Part shown: positions 35,931-46,272 of the stretch, one piece after another
How the letters are laid out: each line of letters starts with the position of its first letter
Numbering within the stretch: position 1 is the first letter of the stretch
Assembly: GCA_009777725.1 (NCBI GenBank)
Contig: WRLG01000014.1
Location: forward strand, 1-64,000
Reading direction: 5' to 3'
Length of the DNA stretch: 64,000 nucleotides
Origin: Oscillospiraceae bacterium
GTDB taxonomy: Bacteria; Bacillota; Clostridia; Oscillospirales; Ruminococcaceae
The notes under the pieces: generated by a model
Databases searched by the model: none
Told to the model about the DNA's origin: nothing
Seen by the model: only the letters and a program-made list of their open reading frames with translations
Made by a program: the position numbers and the translations under genes

Positions 35931-38900
35931 ATGGTATTAACAATAGGCATGATAGTTAAAAATGAGGGGAGAATACTTGAAAGGTGTCTTGAATCACTTA
36001 AACCTATACGGGAGGCTTTGGAAACCGAGCTTATTATCGTTGACACGGGCTCAGAGGATAATACCGTTGAAATAGCCGAAAAATACGCCGATGAGGTTCG
36101 CCGCTTTGAATGGGTTAAGGACTTCTCAGCCGCGCGGAACGCATCCTTGGAGGGAGCTAAGGGCGAATGGTTTATGTATATAGACGCGGACGAATGGTTC
36201 GGCGATTGCACGGAACTGATTGAGTTTTTTAAGTCCGGGGAGTATAAACGCTATAATTCCGCCTGCTATACCCAGAGAAATTATTCGGAAGCGGATTTAG
36301 AGGGGCGGTATTTTGACGCGGTGGTTCTGCGTATGACAAAAATTATGCCGAATACTAAATTTGTTAAGCTCGTGCATGAGTATTTAAATACCAGAGGCGA
36401 GCCGATTAAAATTCTCGGCTCATATGTTCACCATACGGGATATGCAGGCTTAGGCGGCGCGGATAATCCGAAACGCCTTAGCTATATTGAAATTCTGCTT
36501 CGCGAGCTTGAAGAAACGGGCGGCGCGGAGGTGATTACCTATATGCAGCTTTTTGACCTGTATTTTGCGTATGATAACGCTAAGGCGGAGGAATACTGCA
36601 AAAAGGGGATAGAGGTCAATACAAGGCTTAGGTATAATACCTTTCTTAATTACGTTTTTATGAAGGGGGTCGCCTTGGCTAGGGCTAACGGCGGCAATTA
36701 CGCTAAAGCGGCTCAAACCATAAGCGATTATTTCGCGAAAAGGGCTAAGGACAGGAATGTCAAGGGAATGATTGCAAATGACATTGAAATGTATGCCCTT
36801 AAAGCGATTGCTTCGCATAAGCTGGGTAATATTCAGCAGATGAAAAGTGCCGCTAAGCGGTATAACGACTTATATTTGAAATATAAAAAAGGGATGTACC
36901 GCACTGCCGACCTCATGTCGTCTGCGCCTCGGTTTTTAAACGATGAGGAATTTATCCAGATAAACCGCGACCTTGTTAACGCGCTTGAAAAGTCGGGGGC
37001 TTTAAGCGAAGCGGAGGAATTTCGCAAAAATCTGCCTCTTGATGCTTCTGTGGGCGAGAATAATGATGGCGGCGAAAAAATTGTGCTGACAATCGGCATG
37101 ATAGTTAAAAATGAGGAGAAAACCCTTGAAAGATGCCTTGAATCCTTGGCTCCGATAAGGAAAGCCGTCAAAACCGAGCTGATTATTGTTGATACCGGGT
37201 CTTCCGACGGCACGGTTGAGATTGCGGAAAAATACGCCGACGAGGTGCGGCATTTTGAATGGGTTAGTGACTTCGCCGCCGCCAGAAACGCATCCTTGAA
37301 GGGTGCTAAGGGCGAGTGGTTTATGTTCATTGATGCCGATGAATGGTTCGGGGATTCCTCCGACTTGACAGAGTTTTTCATTTCGGGCGAATATAAACGC
37401 TTTAATTCAGCCGCTTACACGCTGAGGAATTACATGACGGAGGACATCAACAGCCGTTATGTCGATGGTTTAGGTATTCGCGTTACAAAGATTCTGCCCG
37501 ACACCGCTTTTGTTAAGCCCATCCATGAATATCTCAATACCTGCGGCGAACCGTATAAAACCCTCACCTCCTATGTCCACCATATAGGCTACGCCGAAAC
37601 GAGCAATCAAAAGGAAGAAAAGCGTCAGCGAAACATAAACATTCTGCTAAGGGAGCTTGAAGAAACAAAGGGCGACAGCGTAAGCGCGTACAATCAGCTT
37701 TTTGACGTTTATTACGGCGTTGACAACGCGCTGGCGGAGGAATATTGCAAAAAAGGCATAGAAGCAAACACCCGCCTTAACTACAGCATCTATATGAACT
37801 ATGTCTTTTTAAAGGGTATCGCCTTGTCAAGGATTAACGCGGGAGATTGCTCCGGCGCAGATGATGTGATACGCGATTATTTTGCCAAAAGGGCTAAGGA
37901 TAAACATATAAAAGGAATTATCGCGAACGATATTGAAATGCACGCTCTGAAAGCCGTGGTTTCCCAAGGGTTATTGAATATCTCTCAGATGAAAAATTCG
38001 GTAAAGCGTTATAATGACTTATATAAAAAGTATAAGCAGGGGATGTATCGCACCCCTGACCTCTTATCGTATGCCCCCCGATTTTTAAGCGACAATGAGT
38101 TTATCAATCTTAATCTGGACTTGATTGACGTTCTGGAGGCTTCGGGCGCGTTCGGGGAGGCGGAGGAATTTCGTAAGAATCTGCCGCGCGAAGCTTCTCC
38201 CGCCGCAAACGAAAATGCCGATGGTCAAACGATGCTGACCATCGGTATGATAGTTAAAAATGAGGAGGAAAACCTTGAAAGGTGTCTTGAATCCTTAGCT
38301 CCGATAAGGGAATCCGTTAAAACCGAGTTGATTATAGTCGATACCGGCTCGACCGATAATACGGTTGCAATCGCTCAAAAATATGCCGATGAGGTGCGGC
38401 ATTTTGAATGGATTAAGGATTTCGCCGCCGCCAGAAACGTCTCCTTAAAGGATGCTAAGGGCAAGTGGTTTATGTTTATCGATGCGGACGAATGGTTTGG
38501 GGACTGTGAAGAAATCATAGCGTTCTTCAATACGGGCGAGTATAAAAATTACAATACCGCCTCATATCTTGTAAGGAATTATATGACGGATAACATTCAC
38601 GGGCGTTATTCTGCAGGGGCGGTTTTGCGTATTACAAAAATCCTGCCGCAGACAAGGTTTGAGGGGGTTATCCACGAGCATTTGACTACAACGGGAGAGC
38701 CGATTAAGCAGTTGAATTCCTACTCCCACCATTTCGGATATTTAGAGCTGAACGATGACGACAGCGAGAAGCGCAAGCGCAATACCGAGCTTCTTTTAAA
38801 AAAGCTTGCGGAGGATGCAGATAACGCGCTGAACTATCAGCAGTTGTTTGACGTTAACTACGGCTTTGATAACCAAAAAGCAATTGAATACGCTCAAAAG

Positions 38901-40181
38901 GGGATTAAAGTTGCGGAGAAAAAAAATGAAAACCCCTATCTGCCTTATATTCTCACTAAATCTATTATCAGTGCCTATATCTATGATGAGGCTTACGAAA
39001 ATGCCGCCGAAGCTTTAAAGGGGTATTTTATAAGGAAAGTTGCCGATAAAAGCGTAGAGCCCGTTATTGTTACCGATATGGACATATATGCGATGAAAAC
39101 AGTTACTTACCTTAAGCTTGACGTAAACGAAGCGGTTCGCGCCTTTAATAAATATACGGAAATCTACAAAAAATATAAAAAAGGAACGCTGAAAACAAAC
39201 GATATTTATTACGATATACCCCGTTATTCCAATGAGGTCGAGCAACTGAACATAAGCTGTATGCTTTTAGGCGCGCTTATAAAGGGCGGCAAGTATCATA
39301 CCGCGCTGGAATACAGGAAAAACGCGCCCTATTCGCAGATAATATTAAGCTTCGGCTACGGTACACTGCGCGTTCGGATTAAAGGGGACTTGGAAATAAT
39401 AATAGCCTTGGAGAAATACGCCGTTCTTGATGATTTGCTTAATCAGCTTAAAGAAGATAAAACAGCCGTAACAATTTTAGAAGAATTGCTCCTTGAAAAG
39501 CTTGCCTCCATGACTGTTCCCGATGCAAAAGCTAAATTCATCAACGAGCTTAATGCCCGCGCGGTTCATTCGGAGCTCTCCGTTCAATTCAAGCGAAGTT
39601 TAATTTTACACAACAGAAAAGACGGCGTTACGGAGGATTATGTATATTCGGTAATCGGCGAACATGCCGTGCTTCCGGCTTATCTGGCGGATATTGTTTA
39701 TCTGTCGCTTAAACATAACGTGCTGGAGCATGAGGTTTTGAGCAAAACCGATACCGAGAGGCTGGAGGAATACTATAACGCCTGCAACCACAAGGAAGCC
39801 TTTTTGCAAACATTGCGTGAATATGCCGAAAGGGATGACGGAGAGCAGCTTACCCCCTTTCAATATATGTGGAAAGCGCGAGCCGCGCTTTTGGCGTTAA
39901 AGCGGATTCAAAGTTTAAGCGATGCCGATACGGTGGGGCTTTTTACCATATATTCCTTTTATTCAATGTCCTATAACGAAGCCGTGTTTAAAAACGAAAT
40001 TACAGCGGGAGAGCTTGCCGAGGAATTGCCTAAGGAAAATCTTATTGGGCATTACAGCTTTCGCGCCGCTGTTGCTTTTAACAACAGAGATGTTAAAACC
40101 TGCGTAGGCTTCATGAAAAAAGCCGCGGTTTTAGATATTGGGCTTAAAAGGGTTGTTACCGCTATGGGGAAATTATTTTGA
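35931..40181 (+). CDS. Multi-modular GT2 glycosyltransferase with TPR-like linkers, three GT2 modules
   Basis: TIGMIVKNE....LERCLESL.PIR...ETELIIVDTGS...DADEWFGD occurs three times (from about 35931, 37083, 38232). Confidence 0.9.
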   Translation: MVLTIGMIVKNEGRILERCLESLKPIREALETELIIVDTGSEDNTVEIAEKYADEVRRFEWVKDFSAARNASLEGAKGEWFMYIDADEWFGDCTELIEFFKSGEYKRYNSACYTQRNYSEADLEGRYFDAVVLRMTKIMPNTKFVKLVHEYLNTRGEPIKILGSYVHHTGYAGLGGADNPKRLSYIEILLRELEETGGAEVITYMQLFDLYFAYDNAKAEEYCKKGIEVNTRLRYNTFLNYVFMKGVALARANGGNYAKAAQTISDYFAKRAKDRNVKGMIANDIEMYALKAIASHKLGNIQQMKSAAKRYNDLYLKYKKGMYRTADLMSSAPRFLNDEEFIQINRDLVNALEKSGALSEAEEFRKNLPLDASVGENNDGGEKIVLTIGMIVKNEEKTLERCLESLAPIRKAVKTELIIVDTGSSDGTVEIAEKYADEVRHFEWVSDFAAARNASLKGAKGEWFMFIDADEWFGDSSDLTEFFISGEYKRFNSAAYTLRNYMTEDINSRYVDGLGIRVTKILPDTAFVKPIHEYLNTCGEPYKTLTSYVHHIGYAETSNQKEEKRQRNINILLRELEETKGDSVSAYNQLFDVYYGVDNALAEEYCKKGIEANTRLNYSIYMNYVFLKGIALSRINAGDCSGADDVIRDYFAKRAKDKHIKGIIANDIEMHALKAVVSQGLLNISQMKNSVKRYNDLYKKYKQGMYRTPDLLSYAPRFLSDNEFINLNLDLIDVLEASGAFGEAEEFRKNLPREASPAANENADGQTMLTIGMIVKNEEENLERCLESLAPIRESVKTELIIVDTGSTDNTVAIAQKYADEVRHFEWIKDFAAARNVSLKDAKGKWFMFIDADEWFGDCEEIIAFFNTGEYKNYNTASYLVRNYMTDNIHGRYSAGAVLRITKILPQTRFEGVIHEHLTTTGEPIKQLNSYSHHFGYLELNDDDSEKRKRNTELLLKKLAEDADNALNYQQLFDVNYGFDNQKAIEYAQKGIKVAEKKNENPYLPYILTKSIISAYIYDEAYENAAEALKGYFIRKVADKSVEPVIVTDMDIYAMKTVTYLKLDVNEAVRAFNKYTEIYKKYKKGTLKTNDIYYDIPRYSNEVEQLNISCMLLGALIKGGKYHTALEYRKNAPYSQIILSFGYGTLRVRIKGDLEIIIALEKYAVLDDLLNQLKEDKTAVTILEELLLEKLASMTVPDAKAKFINELNARAVHSELSVQFKRSLILHNRKDGVTEDYVYSVIGEHAVLPAYLADIVYLSLKHNVLEHEVLSKTDTERLEEYYNACNHKEAFLQTLREYAERDDGEQLTPFQYMWKARAALLALKRIQSLSDADTVGLFTIYSFYSMSYNEAVFKNEITAGELAEELPKENLIGHYSFRAAVAFNNRDVKTCVGFMKKAAVLDIGLKRVVTAMGKLF

Positions 40182-40187
40182 AAGGCT

Positions 40188-41816
40188 GTGTTCAAATTGT
40201 TCTTGACAATCGGTATAATCGTAAAAAATGAGGAAAAAAATCTTGAAAGGTGCCTTGAATCGCTTAAACCCATTAGGGAAGCTTTTGAAACCGAACTGAT
40301 TATAGTTGACACGGGCTCGGTTGACGATACCGTCCGCATTGCCGAAAAATACGCGGATGAGGTCAGGCACTTTGAGTGGGTCAAAGATTTCTCCGCCGCA
40401 CGGAACGCTTCCTTAGAGGGAGCTCGGGGCGAATGGTTTATGTATATCGATGCGGACGAATGGTTCGGCGATTGCACGGACTTGATTGAGTTTTTTAGAA
40501 CGGGCGAATATAAGGAGCATGATACCGCAACATATATCCAAAGAAATTACTCCTCCGAAAATATTAACGGCTGTTACAGCGACAGTATGCCGCTAAGGCT
40601 CACTAAAATTTTTGCGGATACTAAATTTGTCAATCCGATTCACGAGCATCTTAATACCGCTTGCAAGAGTTTAAAGCGGCTTTCCTCATTTGTTCACCAT
40701 TTCGGCTACCTTGAATTTAAAAAGCAGGACAGTCAAAAGCGCGAGCGTAATATTGAGATTCTTTTAAAGGAGCTTAAAAGAAATGATTCAAGCGTGTATC
40801 TTCAGCTTTACGAGGTTTTGCACGGCTATGACAATGCTAAGGCTATTGAATATGCGCGGGAGGGCATACGATTGTCCGAGCGGACGGGTGATAACATCTA
40901 TATGCCGTTCATTTTACGCAAGCTGATTGCGCTTGCATACCATAACAGCGGCGAATTTGAAAAAGCCGCCGCCGTTACAGATGAATATTTTTCAAAAAGA
41001 AAAGCCGCTAAAGGCGTTGAGGCGGTTATATTGTCCGACATGGATATGCACGCGCTCAGAGCAATTGTATTTTGCAAATTGGATGCGTCTAAAGCCGCCG
41101 CCGCTTTTGAAAAATACGCGGCTCTTTACAAAAAATTTAAGCAAGGAGAAATCAACACCCGGGATATGTATTTCGATACACTGCGGTTCGCAAATGATAA
41201 CCAATTTGTTAATGTAAGCTGTATGCTTATTTCCGCGCTCGTTGAAGCAGGCGACTATAAAGCCGCGCTTGCACTGAGGGGGAACGCGCCTTATTCAAGC
41301 GTAATATCCTGCTTCGGATATGAGGCGGCAAAAACAAGGATAGCCCAAGACCTGAGGTTGGTATCCCAAATCCCCGACTATTCCTGCTTTAATGAGTTAT
41401 GGCTGGAATTGAAGGACGAAAAGGAAGCATTCCCCTTGCTTTGCTCCGAAATCCTGAGGGAAGCTTCGGAACTTAATATTGAAGCCTTCACCCCGGCGCA
41501 GTGCGCTCAAATTGCAAATTACGCGCTTGAAAGCCTAAAGGCAATGAATGAATATGACAGCGGCATTATGGACTTATTTGTAAAATATGCTTACATTGCC
41601 ATGACACGGATAAACAAGCTCTGCAAACCCGAAATGATTAACGATGAAATGATTCTGTGCCTGCCGAGGGATTTAAAGCTTGGCTACTACTGCTTTATGG
41701 CAGCTTCCGCCTTTGACGGCAGGGACGTTAAAGCATGTGTCGGTTATATGAAAAAAGCCGCTATATTGGAAATAGGGCTTAAAAAGGTGGTTTCTGCTAT
41801 GGGGAAGGCGTTTTAA
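40188..41816 (+). CDS. GT2 glycosyltransferase, single-module paralog of the preceding gene
   Basis: LTIGIIVKNEEKNLERCLESLKPIREAFETELIIVDTGSVDDTVRIAEKYADEVRHFEW...DADEWFGDC. Confidence 0.9.
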   Translation: MFKLFLTIGIIVKNEEKNLERCLESLKPIREAFETELIIVDTGSVDDTVRIAEKYADEVRHFEWVKDFSAARNASLEGARGEWFMYIDADEWFGDCTDLIEFFRTGEYKEHDTATYIQRNYSSENINGCYSDSMPLRLTKIFADTKFVNPIHEHLNTACKSLKRLSSFVHHFGYLEFKKQDSQKRERNIEILLKELKRNDSSVYLQLYEVLHGYDNAKAIEYAREGIRLSERTGDNIYMPFILRKLIALAYHNSGEFEKAAAVTDEYFSKRKAAKGVEAVILSDMDMHALRAIVFCKLDASKAAAAFEKYAALYKKFKQGEINTRDMYFDTLRFANDNQFVNVSCMLISALVEAGDYKAALALRGNAPYSSVISCFGYEAAKTRIAQDLRLVSQIPDYSCFNELWLELKDEKEAFPLLCSEILREASELNIEAFTPAQCAQIANYALESLKAMNEYDSGIMDLFVKYAYIAMTRINKLCKPEMINDEMILCLPRDLKLGYYCFMAASAFDGRDVKACVGYMKKAAILEIGLKKVVSAMGKAF

Positions 41817-41857
41817 GGGGCATAGGCGGTTGAATGTCAAATTTATGTTCCGACAAA

Positions 41858-43111
41858 TCAACCAACCATCGTCATCAAAAACTCCGTTGAATATTCCTGG
41901 GCATCAAGGCTGTCTATGTTAACACTGCCGTCGTCTAAGCGGCGGTCGGTTATCGCGCCATCCTCCCAGACGGCTTCGGAGAATGCCCTTATCGTATTTT
42001 CGCAATGCGGCAAAATAAAATACCGCCCCGTGCCGAAAAGGCGGCAGTAAAATCTTATTCTGTCGCGGATGGGGTTTTTCCGCGCATTTTTAACATCAAC
42101 CGCCAAACCGCGCCGCATAACTTCCGCCTTGATTCCGCGTATTAAAACCTGCTCCGCGCTGTCGCAATAAAGCTCCGCTATGCGGTGTTTTTTCATATTC
42201 CGCTCTAAAAAATCGCAAACCCTCATCTCTAAAACATCGGGCGTTAAAGCCTCTTTGGAATACCACTCATCAAGGGTTATAATTTTCGCGAAGCCCTTAG
42301 TGTAGCCCGTAAGGTTAAGCGCGTGAGCGGAATGATTCCCGCCGAAATCAAGCCCTGCCGTGCAATAAACAATATTATCCGGCGGCTCTTTGATTATAAA
42401 CGCCTTAGGATTATCGGCGAACGCGCGGTAAATCACCCCGCTTGCCGCCCGCCATTTTCCTAAAATGAACCTGTCGTAGTAAACCGTCCCGGCGTATTCC
42501 TGCTTTAGCGCGGCGACAAATTCTGGCTCTAAAAACGGGTTATCATCAATAGTAAAGCGGGTCTGATGAATATCCGCGCCCGATTGCAAAAAGCGGTGAA
42601 ACCAATGCCCCGGGCTGTCGGGGTTGCAAGTTCCGTCAAACCGCGCTCCTTTTTTGTCAAGGCGTGATTTTAACATTTGAAACACGCTCTCGGACCATGT
42701 TGTAATCTCGTCGCCGTAGCAATAAGCCGCCCCCGCGCCTTGAAGCTTTGAAACCTGCGTGGATTTATCCGCGCCCAAGCACCAGCAATCCCGCCCGAAA
42801 AGCCGCACCCTGCCGCTCTGTGAGGGACTGCCGACAAGCCCCTCCGTCCAAATTTCCCGCATAGGGTCTAAAATATTCCGCTCCAGCGTGCCGACGGTAT
42901 TGCCGATTAAAAAAATATGCCCCCGTGGGGCGGTTTTGATTCTGTGCGGGATTCTGAAATAATCCAGATAAGTTTTCCCCGAGCGCGTCGCGCCCTGTGA
43001 GATATTCCAGCGGTGAAACTCCTCAACCGTCTCCCGCCAGACTTTGCTTTGCTTTGGTGAAAAATTCATTTTAAATGTTCCTTTCTTAAATTTATTTTTA
43101 ATTATTGACAA
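41858..43111 (-). CDS. Phage terminase large subunit (PBSX-like)
   Basis: GATRSGKTYLDYFRIP, AAYCYGDEITTWSESVFQMLKSRLDKKGARFDGTCNPDSPGHW, CTAGLDFGGNHSAHAL. Confidence 0.88.
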   Translation of the reverse strand: MSIIKNKFKKGTFKMNFSPKQSKVWRETVEEFHRWNISQGATRSGKTYLDYFRIPHRIKTAPRGHIFLIGNTVGTLERNILDPMREIWTEGLVGSPSQSGRVRLFGRDCWCLGADKSTQVSKLQGAGAAYCYGDEITTWSESVFQMLKSRLDKKGARFDGTCNPDSPGHWFHRFLQSGADIHQTRFTIDDNPFLEPEFVAALKQEYAGTVYYDRFILGKWRAASGVIYRAFADNPKAFIIKEPPDNIVYCTAGLDFGGNHSAHALNLTGYTKGFAKIITLDEWYSKEALTPDVLEMRVCDFLERNMKKHRIAELYCDSAEQVLIRGIKAEVMRRGLAVDVKNARKNPIRDRIRFYCRLFGTGRYFILPHCENTIRAFSEAVWEDGAITDRRLDDGSVNIDSLDAQEYSTEFLMTMVG

Positions 43112-43155
43112 TACGTATTTTACGTGTTATAATATGAATACAGGGGTGATGAATA

Positions 43156-43332
43156 ATGACAGGCGTTGAAATGATAAAGCTGTTAAAAAGCAACGGGCAT
43201 AAACCGATAAGGACTAAAGGCAGTCATTATCATTACAAAATAAATGGTAAAAGCTTCCCTGTACCACATCATCACACAGAATTAAGCAAAAGAATTGAAA
43301 ATCAAATTCTGAAATATGCGGGTTTAAAATGA
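43156..43332 (+). CDS. hicA: HicA-like toxin (not in the ORF track)
   Basis: MTGVEMIKLLKSNGHKPIRTKGSHYHYKINGKSFPVPHHHTELSKRIENQILKYAGLK*. Confidence 0.85.
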   Translation: MTGVEMIKLLKSNGHKPIRTKGSHYHYKINGKSFPVPHHHTELSKRIENQILKYAGLK

Positions 43333-43342
43333 GGTGTTATTT

Positions 43343-43756
43343 ATGAGATTCACTTATCCGGCGCAATTTATCAATGAAGACAACGGCTCAATATCGGTAT
43401 TTTTCCCCGATTTGCAAGGATGCTTTACCGGCGGCTGGGGTTCATTGGAAGAAGCTTTTTTAATGGCGAAGGATGCTTTAGAGGGGCATATTGAGGTTTT
43501 AGCGGAGCAAGGCGAAACGCTCCCTAAGCCGTCTAAATTCACCGATGTAAAAATCCCTTATGAAATAGCGGGCGAAAAGGTTAATGGCGGCTTTACTATG
43601 CTTGTCGCCGCTGATGTAGAGAACATTAAAAAGTTGAACAAACCTGTCAAGAAAACGCTTTCAATCCCATATTGGCTCAACGCCGCCGCCGAAAAAGAAC
43701 ACATTAATTTTTCAAGAGTGCTTCAAGAAGCCTTGAAAGAGAGGTTAGCTAATTAG
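43343..43756 (+). CDS. hicB: HicB-like antitoxin
   Basis: FPDLQGCFTGGWGSLEEAFLMAKDALEGHIEVLAEQGETLPKPS and a C-terminal RHH-like segment. Confidence 0.87.
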   Translation: MRFTYPAQFINEDNGSISVFFPDLQGCFTGGWGSLEEAFLMAKDALEGHIEVLAEQGETLPKPSKFTDVKIPYEIAGEKVNGGFTMLVAADVENIKKLNKPVKKTLSIPYWLNAAAEKEHINFSRVLQEALKERLAN

Positions 43757-43774
43757 GTTAATTTTTCCGATAAA

Positions 43775-43810
43775 CAACCCGCCGCCCGATTATTCCGAGC
43801 GGCGGGTTTC
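43775..43810. terminator. Intrinsic terminator hairpin, copy 1 of a recurrent sequence
   Basis: aacccgccgcccgattattccgagcggcgggttt; near copies at 46073 and 47843. Confidence 0.7.
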
Positions 43811-43825
43811 ATTTCTTAAATCTAC

Positions 43826-44560
43826 CTAATCCCTAACAACAACCGCAATTCTGACAACCCTTCCGTCTACATTCGCTTCAATAATTGCCGTCCCTGCCGA
43901 CCTTGCCGTTGCTAAACCGTTACTTGATACGGAAGCCACCGTGCTTCGGCTGCTTCTCCACCTTGCTCTGTCCGCGCCTACCGTAGTGCCTAATTCTAAA
44001 ACATCGCCGTTGTACATGGTTACGGTAATGCGGAGAACGGCGGCGTTATTATTAGCGGCAGGTTGGGTTTCGTTATATTTGGGGTCATCGGGTGTAAAAG
44101 TATAGTAGAAATCGTTAACATATCGATTATCTACATTGCCGCTATTATAAATATTTAAGTAATAAGTTCCGCGTTTAAGGTTTGTATAAGAATACGAGCT
44201 ATTTTGCCCCATAATGTATATGTTAGCGTACATGTTAGTACTGGAATAGCCAGGTCTTATAATCGCCTCTGCGTTTTCATTTAATAATCTCAAATATAAA
44301 CCTGTCGAGCTATAAGCACCGCCGCTACTGTCAGCATTTCTAAAAGTAATTGAACCATCGGCAGGAATTGTAATTTTATAATATCTATGCTCGCCCTTAT
44401 CCAGCTTGATATTATAAAGTTGCAGTTGATTCATAGTAACCGCATCGTCAAAAATGCCTCTTGCTGATACGGTTATGCCCGTTGACAGGATACAGGTTAC
44501 CAGGGTTAAAATTGCCGTGATTGCGCTTAAAATTCTCTTTCTCATAACTAAAACCTCCAA
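43826..44560 (-). CDS. Secreted protein with Big_2-like Ig domain
   Basis: Signal peptide; C-terminal ...STVASVSSNGLATARSAGTAIIEANVDGRVVRIAVVV. Confidence 0.75.
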   Translation of the reverse strand: MEVLVMRKRILSAITAILTLVTCILSTGITVSARGIFDDAVTMNQLQLYNIKLDKGEHRYYKITIPADGSITFRNADSSGGAYSSTGLYLRLLNENAEAIIRPGYSSTNMYANIYIMGQNSSYSYTNLKRGTYYLNIYNSGNVDNRYVNDFYYTFTPDDPKYNETQPAANNNAAVLRITVTMYNGDVLELGTTVGADRARWRSSRSTVASVSSNGLATARSAGTAIIEANVDGRVVRIAVVVRD

Positions 44561-44723
44561 ATATTATTTTGCCGTTTATTGTAAAAAACAACCGACATTA
44601 ATAATATTATATCAACATATCGACACATTGTCAAGTATTATTTTTAAAAAATGTGTCTTATAGTTGATTTTATTGAATTAATTCTCCCGTTCATATATCC
44701 TTAATTTAGGGGGGAATTAATTT

Positions 44724-45071
44724 ATGGTTTATAAGAAGTTACGGGAATTAAGGCTGTCAAAGGATTTAAAGCAAGAGGATATGGCAAAACTGCTCAATAT
44801 TACAAGGTCGGCTTATTCGGCATACGAGATAGGGAAACGTCAAATGAACCATGAGTCTATCGTAAATTTGGCAGATTTTTTCGGGGTTACTACCGACTAT
44901 ATATTAGGTCGAAGCGAACAGCCGCCGTTTTTATTTACCGAATCAGAAAAAGAACTGCTTATCAAATACAGAAGCCTAAGCAAAGATAAGCGGCAAACCA
45001 TAAGCGCGTTAATCGATGTAGAAACCACCCGCCTCCCGCCCCAAAAAGCTTCAGAAGGGAGGGCAATATAA
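44724..45071 (+). CDS. XRE-family HTH regulator
   Basis: LRELRLSKDLKQEDMAKLLNITRSAYSAYEIGKRQM. Confidence 0.9.
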   Translation: MVYKKLRELRLSKDLKQEDMAKLLNITRSAYSAYEIGKRQMNHESIVNLADFFGVTTDYILGRSEQPPFLFTESEKELLIKYRSLSKDKRQTISALIDVETTRLPPQKASEGRAI

Positions 45072-45123
45072 TTTACATTGATTTTTCGTTCAACTGATAG
45101 CACAACACGTTTATATGCCTGCG

Positions 45124-45975
45124 TCAAACATGGTTTTTAGAGCTTAAATTCAATACGCGCTCAATCTCATCCTCAGACATTCCGCATTTCCTCATGCTCT
45201 CGGCGGCTATTTCAAGCCCCTCTTTTATCCCCTTTTGAATCCCCTTTTGCATCCCCTTTTCTTCGCCCTCTAACATGCCCTCTTTTCTAGCCGCCCCCAT
45301 CCTTAATGCCTCGCTAATCCACGCTTCTTCGCGTGCCCGCGCCATTTCGCGGATTCTTGTATCCTCGCTCATATCGCGTATAACACGCACAGCCTTTTGA
45401 ATAGGCTCAAACCCTGTTTGTTCCAGCATAACCAATTCCTCCTCCGTTTCGGCGTTTATGAGCTGCAGCCAAAGCCGCATAATATCGCTTTTATCTATGG
45501 CTTTACCAATTTTATGCAGTTCAAAATAATGAATCTCGCATTTGTCAGATAGAATTTCATGCCGCGCTTTTTCCATCATTGTAAAGCAAGAGTGATATTC
45601 CGCACAGTCGAAAACATTCTGATTTACTATGTTTATGCTGATGCAGGGCTGTAATTCGTCATAGTCGCTACCGCGCTTAATTCCGCCGCCGCAAAGCCGC
45701 GACCAGTAAAACAATGAGCGGTCTTTATAGTTCACGTCAATGCCGTACTGCATTTCCACGTTTATGAGCTTACCGTCCGCTTCTAAATTTATATCCATTC
45801 TGACAAATTTGCCGTCTATACCATCGGGTAAGATTTCCGAATTTCTTATGGTTATGTTTTCAATTGACTTAATTTCAAGCAAGCCGGACAGCAAGCCCCG
45901 CAATAAGTCATCATGCTCAGTGAAGGTTTTTTTGAAAATAATATCCAATTTAAGCTTTACAGCGTTTTTAGTCAT
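45124..45975 (-). CDS. Rpn/PD-(D/E)XK nuclease family transposase-like protein
   Basis: LDIIFKKTF...INLEADGKLINVEMQYGIDVNYKDRSLFYWSRL; C-terminal KGMQKGIQKGIKEG repeats. Confidence 0.8.
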   Translation of the reverse strand: MTKNAVKLKLDIIFKKTFTEHDDLLRGLLSGLLEIKSIENITIRNSEILPDGIDGKFVRMDINLEADGKLINVEMQYGIDVNYKDRSLFYWSRLCGGGIKRGSDYDELQPCISINIVNQNVFDCAEYHSCFTMMEKARHEILSDKCEIHYFELHKIGKAIDKSDIMRLWLQLINAETEEELVMLEQTGFEPIQKAVRVIRDMSEDTRIREMARAREEAWISEALRMGAARKEGMLEGEEKGMQKGIQKGIKEGLEIAAESMRKCGMSEDEIERVLNLSSKNHV

Positions 45976-46072
45976 TGCTTGTCGTCCTTTCCCAAAGCCT
46001 GCTTTTTATCTAATATTACCATATTTAAGCGTGTATGTCAAGAGGCATTTGTTAACTCAATTTAACCCTAAA

Positions 46073-46108
46073 ACAACCCGCCGCCCGATTATTCCGAGCG
46101 GCGGGGTT
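46073..46108. terminator. Recurrent terminator hairpin, copy 2
   Basis: caacccgccgcccgattattccgagcggcggggtt. Confidence 0.65.
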
Positions 46109-46132
46109 AAAAAATGCTTGCTTTTGAAAATT

Positions 46133-46266
46133 TTCCACCTGTGCAATAGGTCAGAATTTTATTCTGTAGGGGACGGGCTTGCCCGTCCCGCACACAAAAA
46201 ACATCATTTCGCTATTGGCGGGACAGGCAAGCCTGTCCCCTACATAACCCTATTGCACAGGTGGAA
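46133..46266. mobile_element. MITE-like element, 134 bp with 18-bp terminal inverted repeats and two internal palindromes
   Basis: ttccacctgtgcaatagg (46133-46150) / cctattgcacaggtggaa (46249-46266); internal ggggacgggcttgcccgtccc and gggacaggcaagcctgtccc. Confidence 0.75.
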
Positions 46267-46272
46267 TTTTTT

